From RGDT01 sp964630925 (GTDB lineage Bacteria > Planctomycetota > Planctomycetia > Gemmatales > Gemmataceae), in NCBI GenBank assembly GCA_964630925.1, contig CAZVZK010000033.1, positions 1 to 64,000 of the forward strand: a stretch of 64,000 nt of DNA. The letters run 5' to 3'. Below, piece by piece: positions 1 to 8,253 of this stretch (within the stretch, counting starts at the first letter, position 1; every line of letters starts with the position of its first letter). Position numbers and translations under genes: made by a program. Below the pieces are notes generated by a model that was given only the letters and a program-made list of their open reading frames with translations, had not been told where the DNA came from and did not search any database.

Positions 1-709
1 GTGTGCCGTCCGGATTGGCCCAGGACTTGATGACGCCGCGCGGGCCGAAGCGCTCGCGGAACTGCGGGTTGCGCGGATAGTCGACGTTCTCCGGCTCCTC
101 CTCGGCGTTGAGGTGGTAGAGGTTGCCGAAGAACTCGTCGAAGCCGTGGACGGTGGGCAGGAACTCGTTGCGGTCGCCGAGGTGGTTCTTGCCGAACTGC
201 CCCGTGGCGTAGCCCATCGGCTTGAGGATCTCCGCGATGGTCGGGTCTTCCTTCCGCAGGCCGAGCGTCGCGCCCGGCAGGCCGACCTTGGTCAGGCCGG
301 TGCGGAGGCCGTGCTGGCCGGTGATGAACGAGGCGCGTCCGGCGGTGCAGGACTGCTCGGCGTAGTAGTCGGTGAACATCATGCCCTCCTTGGCCACGCG
401 GTCGATGTTGGGCGTCTTGTAGCCCATCAACCCGTGCGAGTAGGCGCTGATGTTGGACTGGCCGATGTCGTCGCCCCAGATGACGACGATGTTCGGCTTC
501 TTGCCCGCCCTGCCCTTGTCGTCGGCGCTGGCGAGGTGCCCCGAACGCCCCTCGCCGTCCTCGCAGCACGACTTGCCGGCGGGCGGGTCGGAGGGCGTGC
601 CGGCCCGCGCTGGCTGCCCGAACGTCAGCCGGCCGCTGCCGGCCAGCCACCCCAGCGTGCCGCACAGGACGGCGACGGCCGGGATGCACCACTTCGTCCT
701 GCAGCTCAT
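1..709 (-). CDS. Type I sulfatase, N-terminal part (runs off the window)
   Basis: This is a sulfate-ester hydrolase that would use a formylglycine made from an active-site cysteine. Only the first 236 codons are present; the gene continues beyond the left edge. Residues 1-35 look like a signal or anchor segment, then comes a Gly/Ser/Ala-rich linker, and the sulfatase fold begins near residue 72 with the metal-binding stretch WGDDIG. The formylglycine motif is C121-T-A-G-R125. The ATG at 709 is chosen because AAGGAG lies five bases upstream. It is the last gene of a same-strand run containing a formylglycine-generating enzyme (2512-3666), so its activator is probably encoded nearby. The substrate cannot be told. 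Confidence 0.9.
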   Translation of the reverse strand, partial: MSCRTKWCIPAVAVLCGTLGWLAGSGRLTFGQPARAGTPSDPPAGKSCCEDGEGRSGHLASADDKGRAGKKPNIVVIWGDDIGQSNISAYSHGLMGYKTPNIDRVAKEGMMFTDYYAEQSCTAGRASFITGQHGLRTGLTKVGLPGATLGLRKEDPTIAEILKPMGYATGQFGKNHLGDRNEFLPTVHGFDEFFGNLYHLNAEEEPENVDYPRNPQFRERFGPRGVIKSWANPDGT

Positions 710-876
710 GTATGCTCCTTCAATGTTAGGCGTGCCGATCACCGAACGGGAAGACGTGATTCAGCCGGCTTATCCTATCGATCAGCGTTCCCCCGACCCG
801 AGGCGAGCGGCACGGCGTACACCGGCGGGCTCACTCCGCGCCGCCCGCCTCGAGCCCGCGTGCCGGCATGACGCGC

Positions 877-1497
877 CTACTTCTTGCTGCTGTAACTGGT
901 CATGAGGTTGCGGTACGCGGGCAGATGGTTGGAGAACAGCCGGCCGAGCCCCTCGACGTCGTTGCGCCAGTCGCGGTGCAGCTCGCACGCCACGCCGAAC
1001 CAGCTCATCAGCTGCGCCCCGGCGGCCTCCATGCGCGACCAGGCCGCCAGACGTGTCGTCTGGTTGAAGGTGCCCGAGGCGTCGGTGACGACGAACACCT
1101 CGTACCCCACCTCCAGCGCCGACAAGGCCGGGAACGCGACGCACACCTCGGTCACCACGCCTGCGATGATGAGCTGATTCTTGCCGGCCGCCTTGATCGC
1201 CTTGACGAAGTCCTCGTTGTCCCAGGCGTTGATGTTGCCGGGCCTCGCGATGTACGGGGCGTCGGGGAAGATCTCCTTGAGCTCCGGCACGAGGGGGCCA
1301 TTGGGACCGTCCTCGAAGCTGGTTGTCAGGATGGTTGGGAGCTTGAAGTATTTCGCCAGGTCGGCGAGGGCCAGGACGTTGTTCTTGAACTCGTCGGGCG
1401 AGAAGTCGCCGACGATGTTGCACAGCCCCGACTGGTGGTCGACCAGCAGGACGGCGGCGTCGGCCTTGTCGAGACGCCGATACTTGAATCCGCTCAT
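877..1497 (-). CDS. Isochorismatase-fold hydrolase, YcaC type
   Basis: The 206-residue product is a cysteine hydrolase of the isochorismatase superfamily, very close in pattern to bacterial YcaC proteins, whose natural substrate is not established. Asp20 sits in VLLVDHQSG and Cys119 in the GVVTEVC motif, which are the expected acid and nucleophile. The stretch NINAW and the tail around RNLMTSY are also family-like. The usual catalytic lysine position appears to be occupied by Arg85, although I could not align this rigorously. I chose the ATG at 1497 over an upstream one at 1539 because family length and an upstream GGAGGG support it. It lies 38 bases after an HAD gene on the same strand. Confidence 0.85.
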   Translation of the reverse strand: MSGFKYRRLDKADAAVLLVDHQSGLCNIVGDFSPDEFKNNVLALADLAKYFKLPTILTTSFEDGPNGPLVPELKEIFPDAPYIARPGNINAWDNEDFVKAIKAAGKNQLIIAGVVTEVCVAFPALSALEVGYEVFVVTDASGTFNQTTRLAAWSRMEAAGAQLMSWFGVACELHRDWRNDVEGLGRLFSNHLPAYRNLMTSYSSKK

Positions 1498-1535
1498 GTT
1501 GTCCGATCCCTCCGGGTATCCTGCCGGTGCGCGGC

Positions 1536-2492
1536 TCACTCCTCGAACGCGAACACCTTCTTCCAGTCCTTCTTCATGTCCACGACGGCCCAGCCCCGCT
1601 TCGGGGCCTCCTCCAGCGCCTTGTCGAGCTTGCCGAACAGCGCCCCGCGGCCGTAGGCGTATTCGCGTGTCCCGTCCGTGTGGTGGACGATCAGCCCGAA
1701 GCGCGGCCCGGCCCCGGAGGCCGTGTACCGCAGCATCTCGTAGTCGCCGTCGGAGTTGCCGAACGCCATCAGCGGGCGGCGGCCGATGTGCTTGCTGATG
1801 GCCAACGGCTTGCCGACCTTGTCGTCCACGTGCTCGACCTCAGGCAGGCGGACGACCACCGGCTTGCCGTCGCGCTCCTCGTACTTCGTCTTGAGCGTGG
1901 AGCCGATCACCTGCTCCGGCGGGACGCCGTACACCTCCTCCGCCCACGGGCGGATGAAGTCCGTGCCGCCGCCGGAGACGATGTACGTCTTGAAGCCGTT
2001 CGCCCGCAGGTACGCCAGCAGCTCCAGCATCGGCTTGTAGACGCACTCCGTGAACGGACGCTTGTACTTCGGGTGGCGGGCCGACTTGATCCACTCGCGG
2101 ACGACGGCGTCGAACTCCTCCTCCGTCAGGCCCCCGTGCGTGGCCAGGACGATCTCGACGATCCCTTTCTCGCCGGCGGCGGCCAGCGTCTTGAAGTCCC
2201 CCTCGAGGACGGCCTTGAACGGCTGCTTCTCCTTCCACTCGGGGCGCTTCGGCGCCAGGGCCTTGACGCGGTCGAAGGCGAAGCGGATCTGCACGTACAT
2301 CGGCTGCTCGCACCACAGCGTGCCGTCGTTGTCAAAGACGGCGATGCGCTCGGCGGGCCTCACGTACTCCTTGCCGCCCTTCTGCGTGACCCGCTTCACG
2401 AACCCGAGGATGGACTTCCTGGCCGGCCCGTCGTTCCACGAGGGCAGGGGGTCGGCGTCGGCGCAGAGCAAGAGCAGCAGGACGGCGGACAT
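1536..2492 (-). CDS. Secreted HAD-superfamily phosphatase
   Basis: The 318-residue protein has the haloacid dehalogenase motifs in order: motif I as FDNDGTLW (Asp54 nucleophile, Asp56), motif II as the Ser in IVSGGGTDF, and motif IV as GNSDGDYEM. It resembles the phosphoserine-phosphatase-like branch of the family. A short hydrophobic start (residues 1-12) suggests export, which is unusual for cytosolic HAD enzymes but common in planctomycete copies. GAGAGGG precedes the ATG at a suitable distance. It begins 19 bases after the formylglycine-generating enzyme gene and is followed by the isochorismatase-like gene, so the three are probably one transcript. The substrate is unknown. Confidence 0.85.
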   Translation of the reverse strand: MSAVLLLLLCADADPLPSWNDGPARKSILGFVKRVTQKGGKEYVRPAERIAVFDNDGTLWCEQPMYVQIRFAFDRVKALAPKRPEWKEKQPFKAVLEGDFKTLAAAGEKGIVEIVLATHGGLTEEEFDAVVREWIKSARHPKYKRPFTECVYKPMLELLAYLRANGFKTYIVSGGGTDFIRPWAEEVYGVPPEQVIGSTLKTKYEERDGKPVVVRLPEVEHVDDKVGKPLAISKHIGRRPLMAFGNSDGDYEMLRYTASGAGPRFGLIVHHTDGTREYAYGRGALFGKLDKALEEAPKRGWAVVDMKKDWKKVFAFEE

Positions 2493-2511
2493 CGTCGGGC
2501 CCTCTCGGGGG

Positions 2512-3666
2512 TCACTTCCGGTCCTTCACGCACCGGAAGCCGATGTGGGACATGCCCGTGTCGGGATCCGTGCCCCGCCGTGCGGCGGGGCGGTAGCTCT
2601 CGCAGTACGACTCGTGGCACAGGAACGACCCGCCGCGCGTCACGCGGCGCGGGGCCGCCCCGTGGGTGGGGTCGAGGCTGGCCTTCGGCCCGAGGGGGTT
2701 GTCGCTCACACCGCCGGCGAGCTTGCGGCGGGCGTACTCGTCTGGGCGGTACCAGTCGGCGCACCACTCCCACACGTTCCCCGCCATGTCGTGCAGGCCG
2801 TACCCGTTCGGCGCGAACGAGCGAACCGGCATCGTGCGTCTCTGCCCGTCGGGCTTGGTGCTGAGGTGCGGGAAGGTGCCGTGCCAGATGTTGCAGCGCG
2901 GGGCGTCCTCCGTCGGCCTGTCGTCGCCCCAGGGGTAGCGCTTGCCCGCCAGGCCGCCGCGTGCGGCGAATTCCCACTCGGCCTCGGTGGGGAGGCGTTT
3001 CCCGGCCCACCTGGCGTAGGCGGCGGCGTCGTGCCAGGAGACGTGGACGACGGGATGATCCCCCTTGCCCTCGATGCCGCTCTTCGGCCCCTCAGGGTGT
3101 TTCCAGCACGCGCCCCGGACGTAGCGCCACCATTTGCGGAAGTCGTCCGTCCCCGTCGGCCTGTCCGGGGGGGTGAACACCATCGACCCCGGCACGAGGT
3201 CGGCCTCCGTGGGCACCGGGTCGCCGGGGAGGAGCTGGGCGCGGACGGCGGCGAGGTCCGGCTTCTTCTCGGCGGTGGTGACGTGGCCCGTGGCCGCGAC
3301 GAAGGCGGCGAACTGGGCGTTGGTCACCTCCGTCTCGTCCATCCAGAAGCCGTCGACGCGGACCTCGTGGGCGGGCGTCTCGGAGCGCGGGACGCCCTTC
3401 AGGGCGCTGCCCATCGTGAACGTGCCGCCGGGTATCCACACCATGCCGGGCGGCGCGCCCCCCGCCCGTGTCCAGAGCGTCATGGCATAGGCGACGGCGA
3501 ACGACCCGCCGCCCAACGCCACGAGGAGTAGCGCGGTGGCCCACCAGCGGCCGCCGGCCGGGGTGGGGGTCTGGGGGCTCTGGGTGGGCTTCTGGGACCG
3601 GCTCGGCACGAAGTGGCACTCGACGGACGTGACGGGCCTTGCTTTCTTACGCCGGGGCGGCGGCAT
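2512..3666 (-). CDS. Formylglycine-generating enzyme (SUMF1 family) with both active-site cysteines
   Basis: The 384-residue protein would oxidise the active-site cysteine of sulfatases to formylglycine. A basic cytosolic tail is followed by a membrane anchor at about residues 41-65, then the FGE-sulfatase domain from PGMVWIPGG (about 72) to the end. The family hallmarks are all visible: VSWHDAAAYARWAG, RLPTEAEWEFAARGG, MAGNVWEWCADW and the catalytic segment with Cys350 and Cys355 in LCHESYC. Many planctomycete SUMF1-domain proteins lack these cysteines, so this copy is likely a true activating enzyme. It leads a same-strand run ending in a sulfatase. No clear ribosome binding site was seen for the ATG at 3666. 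Confidence 0.9.
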   Translation of the reverse strand: MPPPRRKKARPVTSVECHFVPSRSQKPTQSPQTPTPAGGRWWATALLLVALGGGSFAVAYAMTLWTRAGGAPPGMVWIPGGTFTMGSALKGVPRSETPAHEVRVDGFWMDETEVTNAQFAAFVAATGHVTTAEKKPDLAAVRAQLLPGDPVPTEADLVPGSMVFTPPDRPTGTDDFRKWWRYVRGACWKHPEGPKSGIEGKGDHPVVHVSWHDAAAYARWAGKRLPTEAEWEFAARGGLAGKRYPWGDDRPTEDAPRCNIWHGTFPHLSTKPDGQRRTMPVRSFAPNGYGLHDMAGNVWEWCADWYRPDEYARRKLAGGVSDNPLGPKASLDPTHGAAPRRVTRGGSFLCHESYCESYRPAARRGTDPDTGMSHIGFRCVKDRK

Positions 3667-3699
3667 GGGAACGGGCCCGTTCGGACTTTCCGAAACTTC

Positions 3700-4158
3700 T
3701 CATCTCTTGACGCCCTCGCGGCCCTGCTTGAGGAGGTCGCGGATCTCCGCGAGCAGCTCCTGCTCGCGCGTCGGCGGGGGCGGGGCGGCCTGCTCCTCCT
3801 TCTTCTGGCTCATGACCCAGCCGAGGAACTTCACGATGAAGAGCCACAGCACCAGGGCCACCAGGAAGAAGTTCACCACCTCCCCGAGGAACTTCCCGTA
3901 GGGAACGGACCTCTCGCCCACCTGCCACACCCAGCCCTGGTACCCCTTGTCGCCCGGCAGGACCAGGCCGATGGTGGGCATGATGACGTTGTCCACCAGC
4001 GACTTGACGAGGCCGCCGAACGCGGCCCCGATGATCACGCCGACGGCGAGGTCGACGACGTTGCCCTTGAAGGCGAAGTTCTTGAACTCCTCCCACCACG
4101 AGAACGCCTTCTTCGTGGCGTCGAGGTCGGCGAACGACTTGACCGGGTCGAGGACCAT
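3700..4158 (-). CDS. mscL: Large-conductance mechanosensitive channel
   Basis: This 152-residue inner-membrane protein opens under membrane tension to release solutes during hypo-osmotic shock. The first transmembrane helix carries the MscL signature (FKGNVVDLAVGVIIGAAFG), followed by a periplasmic loop and a second helix (about residues 80-105). The cytoplasmic tail is Pro-rich and then helical (LLAEIRDLLKQG), as in the family, where it forms a pentameric bundle. An in-frame ATG far upstream exists, but the start at 4158 gives the normal family length and has GGGAG eight bases before it. It lies 33 bases ahead of the FGE gene on the same strand. Confidence 0.95.
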   Translation of the reverse strand: MVLDPVKSFADLDATKKAFSWWEEFKNFAFKGNVVDLAVGVIIGAAFGGLVKSLVDNVIMPTIGLVLPGDKGYQGWVWQVGERSVPYGKFLGEVVNFFLVALVLWLFIVKFLGWVMSQKKEEQAAPPPPTREQELLAEIRDLLKQGREGVKR

Positions 4159-4275
4159 GTGTGCTGCTCCCTGTGAGGCGGGCCCGTCGGTCCATCCTAT
4201 GCCGCCAGCCCCTTCCTCGCCCGAGGCAGGCCTCACGCCGCCCGCACGGGCACGGCCAGGGCGCGACGAGAAGCA

Positions 4276-4301
4276 GGCAGGCGGAAGGCGTGATGCCTGC
4301 C
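4276..4301 (-). terminator. Possible terminator hairpin downstream of the VWA gene
   Basis: A 7-bp perfect inverted repeat (GGCAGGC / GCCTGCC) with a 12-base loop lies in the gap between the VWA gene and mscL. There is no strong T-run on the minus strand, so the terminator role is inferred only from position. Confidence 0.3.
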
Positions 4302-4369
4302 GCCCGCCTTCTTCTGTCCCTGGCCTGATCCGTGCGGTGCCGCGTGAGGCGTGGCCGCGCATCCTGGCG

Positions 4370-5734
4370 TCACTGCTTACGGTAGTAGCGGCCCAGGCGC
4401 TTTAACACCGCCAGCGCCTGCTCGGTGTTGTGGGCGGTGAAGAACCGGCCACGCTTGACGGCAGCGGCGCACATCGCCCGGTTGCCGGTGCCCGGCGCGT
4501 CGTTGATGCCCGTCACCACCGCGTCCGACACCCAGATCCGCGGGTGCGCCTGTTTGTACGCCCAGTGCAGGGCGGGGAAGTCCACGATGTTTCCGTAGCC
4601 GTTCGGCGCGGCGCAGTACTTCTCGGCCACGCGCTTGCCGCCGGCGGCCAGGACGCGCAGGACGCCGCCCTTGCCGGTGCCCGAGTAGCACGCCACCGTG
4701 CAGCCGGGGGCGCACTCCACCATCGCCGTGATCTGCTTCACCGACAGCGACATGCTGCCGCTCGCGTCGATCACCACCGTCCCGCCCGGCACCTTGCCGC
4801 GGCGGCCGAACACGCGGCCATCCACGAAGTAGCGGTGCGGGTAGCGCGGGAACACGCCCTCCTCCGTCGCCTTCCACTTCTTGAGGAACTTGCCGGCCAG
4901 GCACAGGTCGCGCGGCGGCGACTCCAGGGCCAGCGCGCCCCACGGCACGAGGTTGCACGACTGCTCGGGCGGCGTCTTGTCGGCGCCGGCCAGCGGCCCA
5001 GTCAGCTCGCGCGGGAGCTGCTGGCGCACCGCCGACGGGATCTCCGACAGGCGCAAGTCGTCGCCCAGCTCGTCCCAGGCCAACGAGAAGAACTCCTCGA
5101 AGCTGCCGGTGCAGCCCGGCTCGCCGGGGATGCCCAGCAGCGGCAGGCAGAACAGCCCGCCCTCGTCGCGCCGGGCCGCCTGCAGGCGGATATCGGCCAT
5201 CCGCGTGCGCAGCCAGCGGACGATGCCCACCGACGTGGCCCGGAGCGGGCTCTCGCGGAGGCGTCGGCGCACCTCCTGGAACGCCTGCACGGCGACGAGG
5301 CGTTTGTTCTTGGTGAGGTACTCCTCACTCGGCCCGTGGTCGGTGCCGTCGGTCAGGAGCATGGCGGCGAGGCGGCCCCCAGGGCCGCGCAGGGCGTCGA
5401 GGAGCGGGAGCTGCTTCTCGTTGAAGACGCCGGGGGAGGTGTCGATGCCGGCCTCGCGCAGCAGGTGGTTGATGCGGGCGTCCTCGACGGCCTTGAAGAG
5501 GAGCGAGGACTCGAGGTCCTTGCTGACCTTGACCTCCGGGTCGTGCCAGCGGATGCGGCCGATCTCCTGCATCCGGGCGACGTGGGAGGTGGCGCTGTCG
5601 TCGAGGGGGACGCGGATGACCTTCTGGGCGAAGTCGGTGCCGCGCCCCTTGATGCCGTCGCGGATGCGCCAGCCGACGCCCTGGTCTTCGGGCAGGGCCT
5701 CGGGCAGCGGGTAGATCATGCGGAGCGTGTCCAC
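4370..5734 (-). CDS. VWA-domain protein, partner of the upstream MoxR-type ATPase
   Basis: The 454-residue protein has a C-terminal von Willebrand A domain with a metal-ion-dependent adhesion site (VVIDASGSMS) and an unrecognised N-terminal half. The pairing with an AAA ATPase at 5933-6697 on the same strand matches the common MoxR/VWA arrangement, in which the ATPase remodels a complex with help from the VWA protein. I chose a GTG start at 5734, preceded by GGAGAGGAGAG, because the longer frame from an ATG at 5803 would run into a repeat element. The role and target are unknown. Confidence 0.75.
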   Translation of the reverse strand: MDTLRMIYPLPEALPEDQGVGWRIRDGIKGRGTDFAQKVIRVPLDDSATSHVARMQEIGRIRWHDPEVKVSKDLESSLLFKAVEDARINHLLREAGIDTSPGVFNEKQLPLLDALRGPGGRLAAMLLTDGTDHGPSEEYLTKNKRLVAVQAFQEVRRRLRESPLRATSVGIVRWLRTRMADIRLQAARRDEGGLFCLPLLGIPGEPGCTGSFEEFFSLAWDELGDDLRLSEIPSAVRQQLPRELTGPLAGADKTPPEQSCNLVPWGALALESPPRDLCLAGKFLKKWKATEEGVFPRYPHRYFVDGRVFGRRGKVPGGTVVIDASGSMSLSVKQITAMVECAPGCTVACYSGTGKGGVLRVLAAGGKRVAEKYCAAPNGYGNIVDFPALHWAYKQAHPRIWVSDAVVTGINDAPGTGNRAMCAAAVKRGRFFTAHNTEQALAVLKRLGRYYRKQ

Positions 5735-5797
5735 GGAAGCTCTCCTCTCCTGTCGTCCGTCAGCGTCCCGATCTCTGCGCCTGTTGGGGAAGGAGCC

Positions 5798-5911
5798 GTC
5801 CACGGATCACACGGATGGCACGGATGGACTCATGGCAGGAAAGCAAAGGTGGCAGCATCTGCCGTCTTCCGCTTCTCTTCTTGATCCGTTCGATCCGTGT
5901 GATCCGTGGAC
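5798..5911. repeat. Imperfect inverted repeat of the GGATCACACGGAT type
   Basis: Two 19-base arms are perfect inverted copies (5798-5816 and 5893-5911), each built on the core GGATCACACGGAT. The match continues imperfectly inward with further ACGGAT units, and the loop is about 76 bases. The element fills the gap between the VWA and MoxR-ATPase genes. Translated, the arms give patterns such as DHTDGTDG and IRAIRVIRG, which I recall as recurring in spurious planctomycete proteins, so this is probably a dispersed genomic repeat. It could also fold as an intercistronic RNA hairpin. Confidence 0.75.
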
Positions 5912-5932
5912 GACATCTTCCGAGGTCTTCGC

Positions 5933-6697
5933 TCAGGGCTTGCCGAGCTTGAGGTGGTCCAGCACGGTGCGGGCGCGGTCGCCGAAGACGGCGGAGGCGG
6001 CCACCTCGTCGCCCAGCTCGGCCCGCAGGCGGGCGAACTCGTTCCACACGCGGACGCTGATACGCCGCTGGGCGTGCGTCACCACGCCGCTGTTCTGGGC
6101 CACGCCACGCAGCTCCTCGGGCAGGCGCTTGAGGGCGGGCGGGGCGACCTGATCGACGTGGATGCACACCGGGAAGCGGTCACGCAGGGCCGGGTTGAGG
6201 TCCTCGTCCGGCGAGCCATTCATCGTGGCGACGACGTGGAAGCCCTTGCTCGGCGACAGCGTCTCGCCCGTCGGCAGGGTCTGCTGGGCGATCTCCATGT
6301 CGTCGAGGATGCCGAGCAGGAACGTCTGGGCATCGCCGCTGGCCTTCTCCAGCTCGTTGAGGACGAGGCGGGCGCCGGAGCGCCAGGACATCACGCAGGG
6401 GCCGTCCAGCCACTTGTACGAGCCGTCCACCAGGCCGTAGTGCCCGCGCAGCTCGGCGGCGGGGGTGTCGTCGGTGAGGCTGACGGAGTAGACCTTGGAG
6501 CCGTTGAGGTTGGCCTTGCGGGCGGCCCACGACTTGCCGGTGCCGGAGACGCCGTAGAGGAGGACGCGGTCGCACTTGCCGACGACCTTCTCGATGAGGT
6601 CCCAGCAGGGGAAGAGCATCTTCGGCTGCGCGGGGGCGTTCTGGGCGCCGGCGGCCTTCTTCGAGCGGGTCTTCTTCGGCGTCGCGGTCCTGGCCAT
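5933..6697 (-). CDS. MoxR-type AAA+ ATPase
   Basis: The 254-residue protein is a single AAA+ module. Walker A is GVSGTGKS (residues 49-56), the Walker B region is ARLVLNELEK, sensor 1 is VVATMN and the arginine-finger region is ALRDRF. The first 25 residues are Lys/Ala-rich and probably disordered. Walker B shows Asn where Asp is usual, so the nucleotide-hydrolysing carboxylate would be the Glu two residues later. It precedes the VWA gene on the same strand, separated by the inverted repeat at 5798-5911. I infer a chaperone-like pair; the substrate is unknown. Confidence 0.85.
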   Translation of the reverse strand: MARTATPKKTRSKKAAGAQNAPAQPKMLFPCWDLIEKVVGKCDRVLLYGVSGTGKSWAARKANLNGSKVYSVSLTDDTPAAELRGHYGLVDGSYKWLDGPCVMSWRSGARLVLNELEKASGDAQTFLLGILDDMEIAQQTLPTGETLSPSKGFHVVATMNGSPDEDLNPALRDRFPVCIHVDQVAPPALKRLPEELRGVAQNSGVVTHAQRRISVRVWNEFARLRAELGDEVAASAVFGDRARTVLDHLKLGKP

Positions 6698-7040
6698 CGT
6701 CGTCTCCGTGCGAAAAGGTTCCGTTGCGAAGCGGGCGGGAAGTATGCCAGACGAGGGGGCGTCCGGGCAGGTCAGTAGGTGTGGAATCGTCCCAGGAAGG
6801 TACGTCCGCGCGGCGTGTTCATTTCAGCGCGGAGGGGTGTCGTTCAGGGACGGACACGGGCGGGGCGGGCGAAGTTCGGGCCGTGCCGCCGAGCGAGCCC
6901 GCCCCTCGGCGGCCGGACGCCCGGCCCCACCATCCATGCCGCACAACGCCCTGTCACCTTCACCGCGCGGGGGGGGCGGTTTCCATATCAAGCCCGTGAA
7001 GGGATTGCTCGGTGCGATGCCGAGAGCCGAGGGGCTTGAC
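6698..7040. other. Gap between divergent genes
   Basis: This 343-base stretch separates the minus-strand ATPase gene from the plus-strand membrane-protein genes, so it must hold both promoters. I see no convincing coding region, RNA gene or consensus promoter in it. Open frames here have the composition of antisense or non-coding GC-rich DNA. Confidence 0.5.
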
Positions 7041-7424
7041 ATGCCGCCGGACACGTTCGGCCTGTTCCTACTCGTCACGGGCCTAGCCACCACCGGGGTC
7101 GTGATGCTGGCCCTCGCGCCGGCGGCGATCTCGAGGGCGGTCTTCGGCCAGGAGCCCGCCGACGACCTCGCCTTCTTCCTCACCCGCTACGTTGGGCTGC
7201 TCGTCGCGCTGGTGGGCGGCCTGCTCGTGTGGTCCGCCTACCGCCCGGAGTCGCGCGTGCCGGTGTTGATCGTCGCCGTCCTGGAGAAGGCGCCCTTCGC
7301 GCTTGCCATCTTCGTCTCGCCGTTCCGCCGCCGCCCGCCGGCGCTATTCGCCGCCCTGGCCGACGCCGGCATGGCGTTGGCCTACCTGACCTATCTGGCC
7401 ACCCTCTGGAGCGTCCCGTCATGA
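7041..7424 (+). CDS. Small four-helix membrane protein of unknown function
   Basis: The 127-residue protein is almost entirely hydrophobic, with about four transmembrane segments near residues 5-28, 43-63, 70-88 and 100-122. I do not recognise a family. The ATG at 7041 is preceded by GAGGGG. Its stop codon overlaps the start of the next gene in an ATGA arrangement (7421-7424), so the two products are probably made together, perhaps as a membrane complex. Confidence 0.7.
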   Translation: MPPDTFGLFLLVTGLATTGVVMLALAPAAISRAVFGQEPADDLAFFLTRYVGLLVALVGGLLVWSAYRPESRVPVLIVAVLEKAPFALAIFVSPFRRRPPALFAALADAGMALAYLTYLATLWSVPS

Positions 7425-8182
7425 GCTCGCTGGTCATCGCCGGCCTGGTGTTCGTGGGCGTCTTCGCGTCCGCCCTGATCGCCATGCGCCTCGGGCGCCG
7501 CCTGCCGGAGAGCCACACCAGCAGCGAGTCGAAGGACGTGGTCAAACTCGGGCTGGGCGTGATGGCCACGTTGTCCGCCCTCGTGCTGGGCCTGCTGGTG
7601 GCGTCGGCCAAGGGGACGTTCGACGCCCAGAGCGGCTCCGTCAAGCAGATGGCGGCCAACGTCCTCCTCCTCGACCGCCTGCTGGCCCGCTACGGCCCGG
7701 AGACGAAGGAGGCACGCGAGCTGTTCCAGCAGGCCGTCACCACCGTGGCCGACAGCCTCTGGCCGACGGACGGCGCCTCAAAGGCGACCCTGACGCCGGG
7801 CGCGGCGCTGGCCCAGTTCGAGGCCTTCTACGACAGGGTCGGCGCGCTGAAGCCGAAGACCGACGCCCAGGCCGACATCAAGGGCCGCGTCCTGAGCCTC
7901 GCCAACGACCTGGGGCAGACACGCCTGCGGCTGGCGGCCCAGAAGGACAGCTCCATCCCGCTGCCGTTCCTGGCGGTGCTGGTCTTCTGGCTCGTCGTCC
8001 TGTTCGCCGGCTACGGCCTGCTGGCCCCCAATAACACGACGGTCGTCCTCGTGCTGGCCGTCTGCGCCCTGTCGATCTCGACGGCGCTGTTCCTGATCCT
8101 GGAGCTGGACAGGCCGTTCGACGGCGTCGTGCGGATCTCCAGCGCCCCCTTCCGCGACGCGCTGTCGCTGCTGGGCAGGTAG
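7421..8182 (+). CDS. DUF4239-like (bestrophin-like) membrane protein
   Basis: The 253-residue protein resembles the DUF4239 family. It has an N-terminal helix (residues 3-22), a second helix (about 43-62) and a soluble helical middle (about 65-180). Two adjacent helices follow at about 185-205 and 211-230, and the tail contains the family-like pattern LDRPFDGVVRISSAPF. The family's activity is not established. The start is fixed by the ATGA overlap with the preceding small membrane protein, which suggests translational coupling and a shared role. Confidence 0.8.
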   Translation: MSSLVIAGLVFVGVFASALIAMRLGRRLPESHTSSESKDVVKLGLGVMATLSALVLGLLVASAKGTFDAQSGSVKQMAANVLLLDRLLARYGPETKEARELFQQAVTTVADSLWPTDGASKATLTPGAALAQFEAFYDRVGALKPKTDAQADIKGRVLSLANDLGQTRLRLAAQKDSSIPLPFLAVLVFWLVVLFAGYGLLAPNNTTVVLVLAVCALSISTALFLILELDRPFDGVVRISSAPFRDALSLLGR

Positions 8183-8253
8183 ATTTTGCGAAGGGTCAAG
8201 GGCCCGCCTGGTCCGTATGGCTAAGGGTGCCCCCAATCTTCCGCAGGCACCCC

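Noticed and set aside
2050..3531. Long open frames on the strand opposite the HAD and FGE genes
   Set aside because: These are antisense frames typical of high-GC DNA; the protein-like motifs are on the minus strand.
4370..5803. Longer VWA protein starting at the ATG at 5803
   Set aside because: The extra 23 residues run into the inverted repeat; the GTG at 5734 has a strong ribosome binding site.
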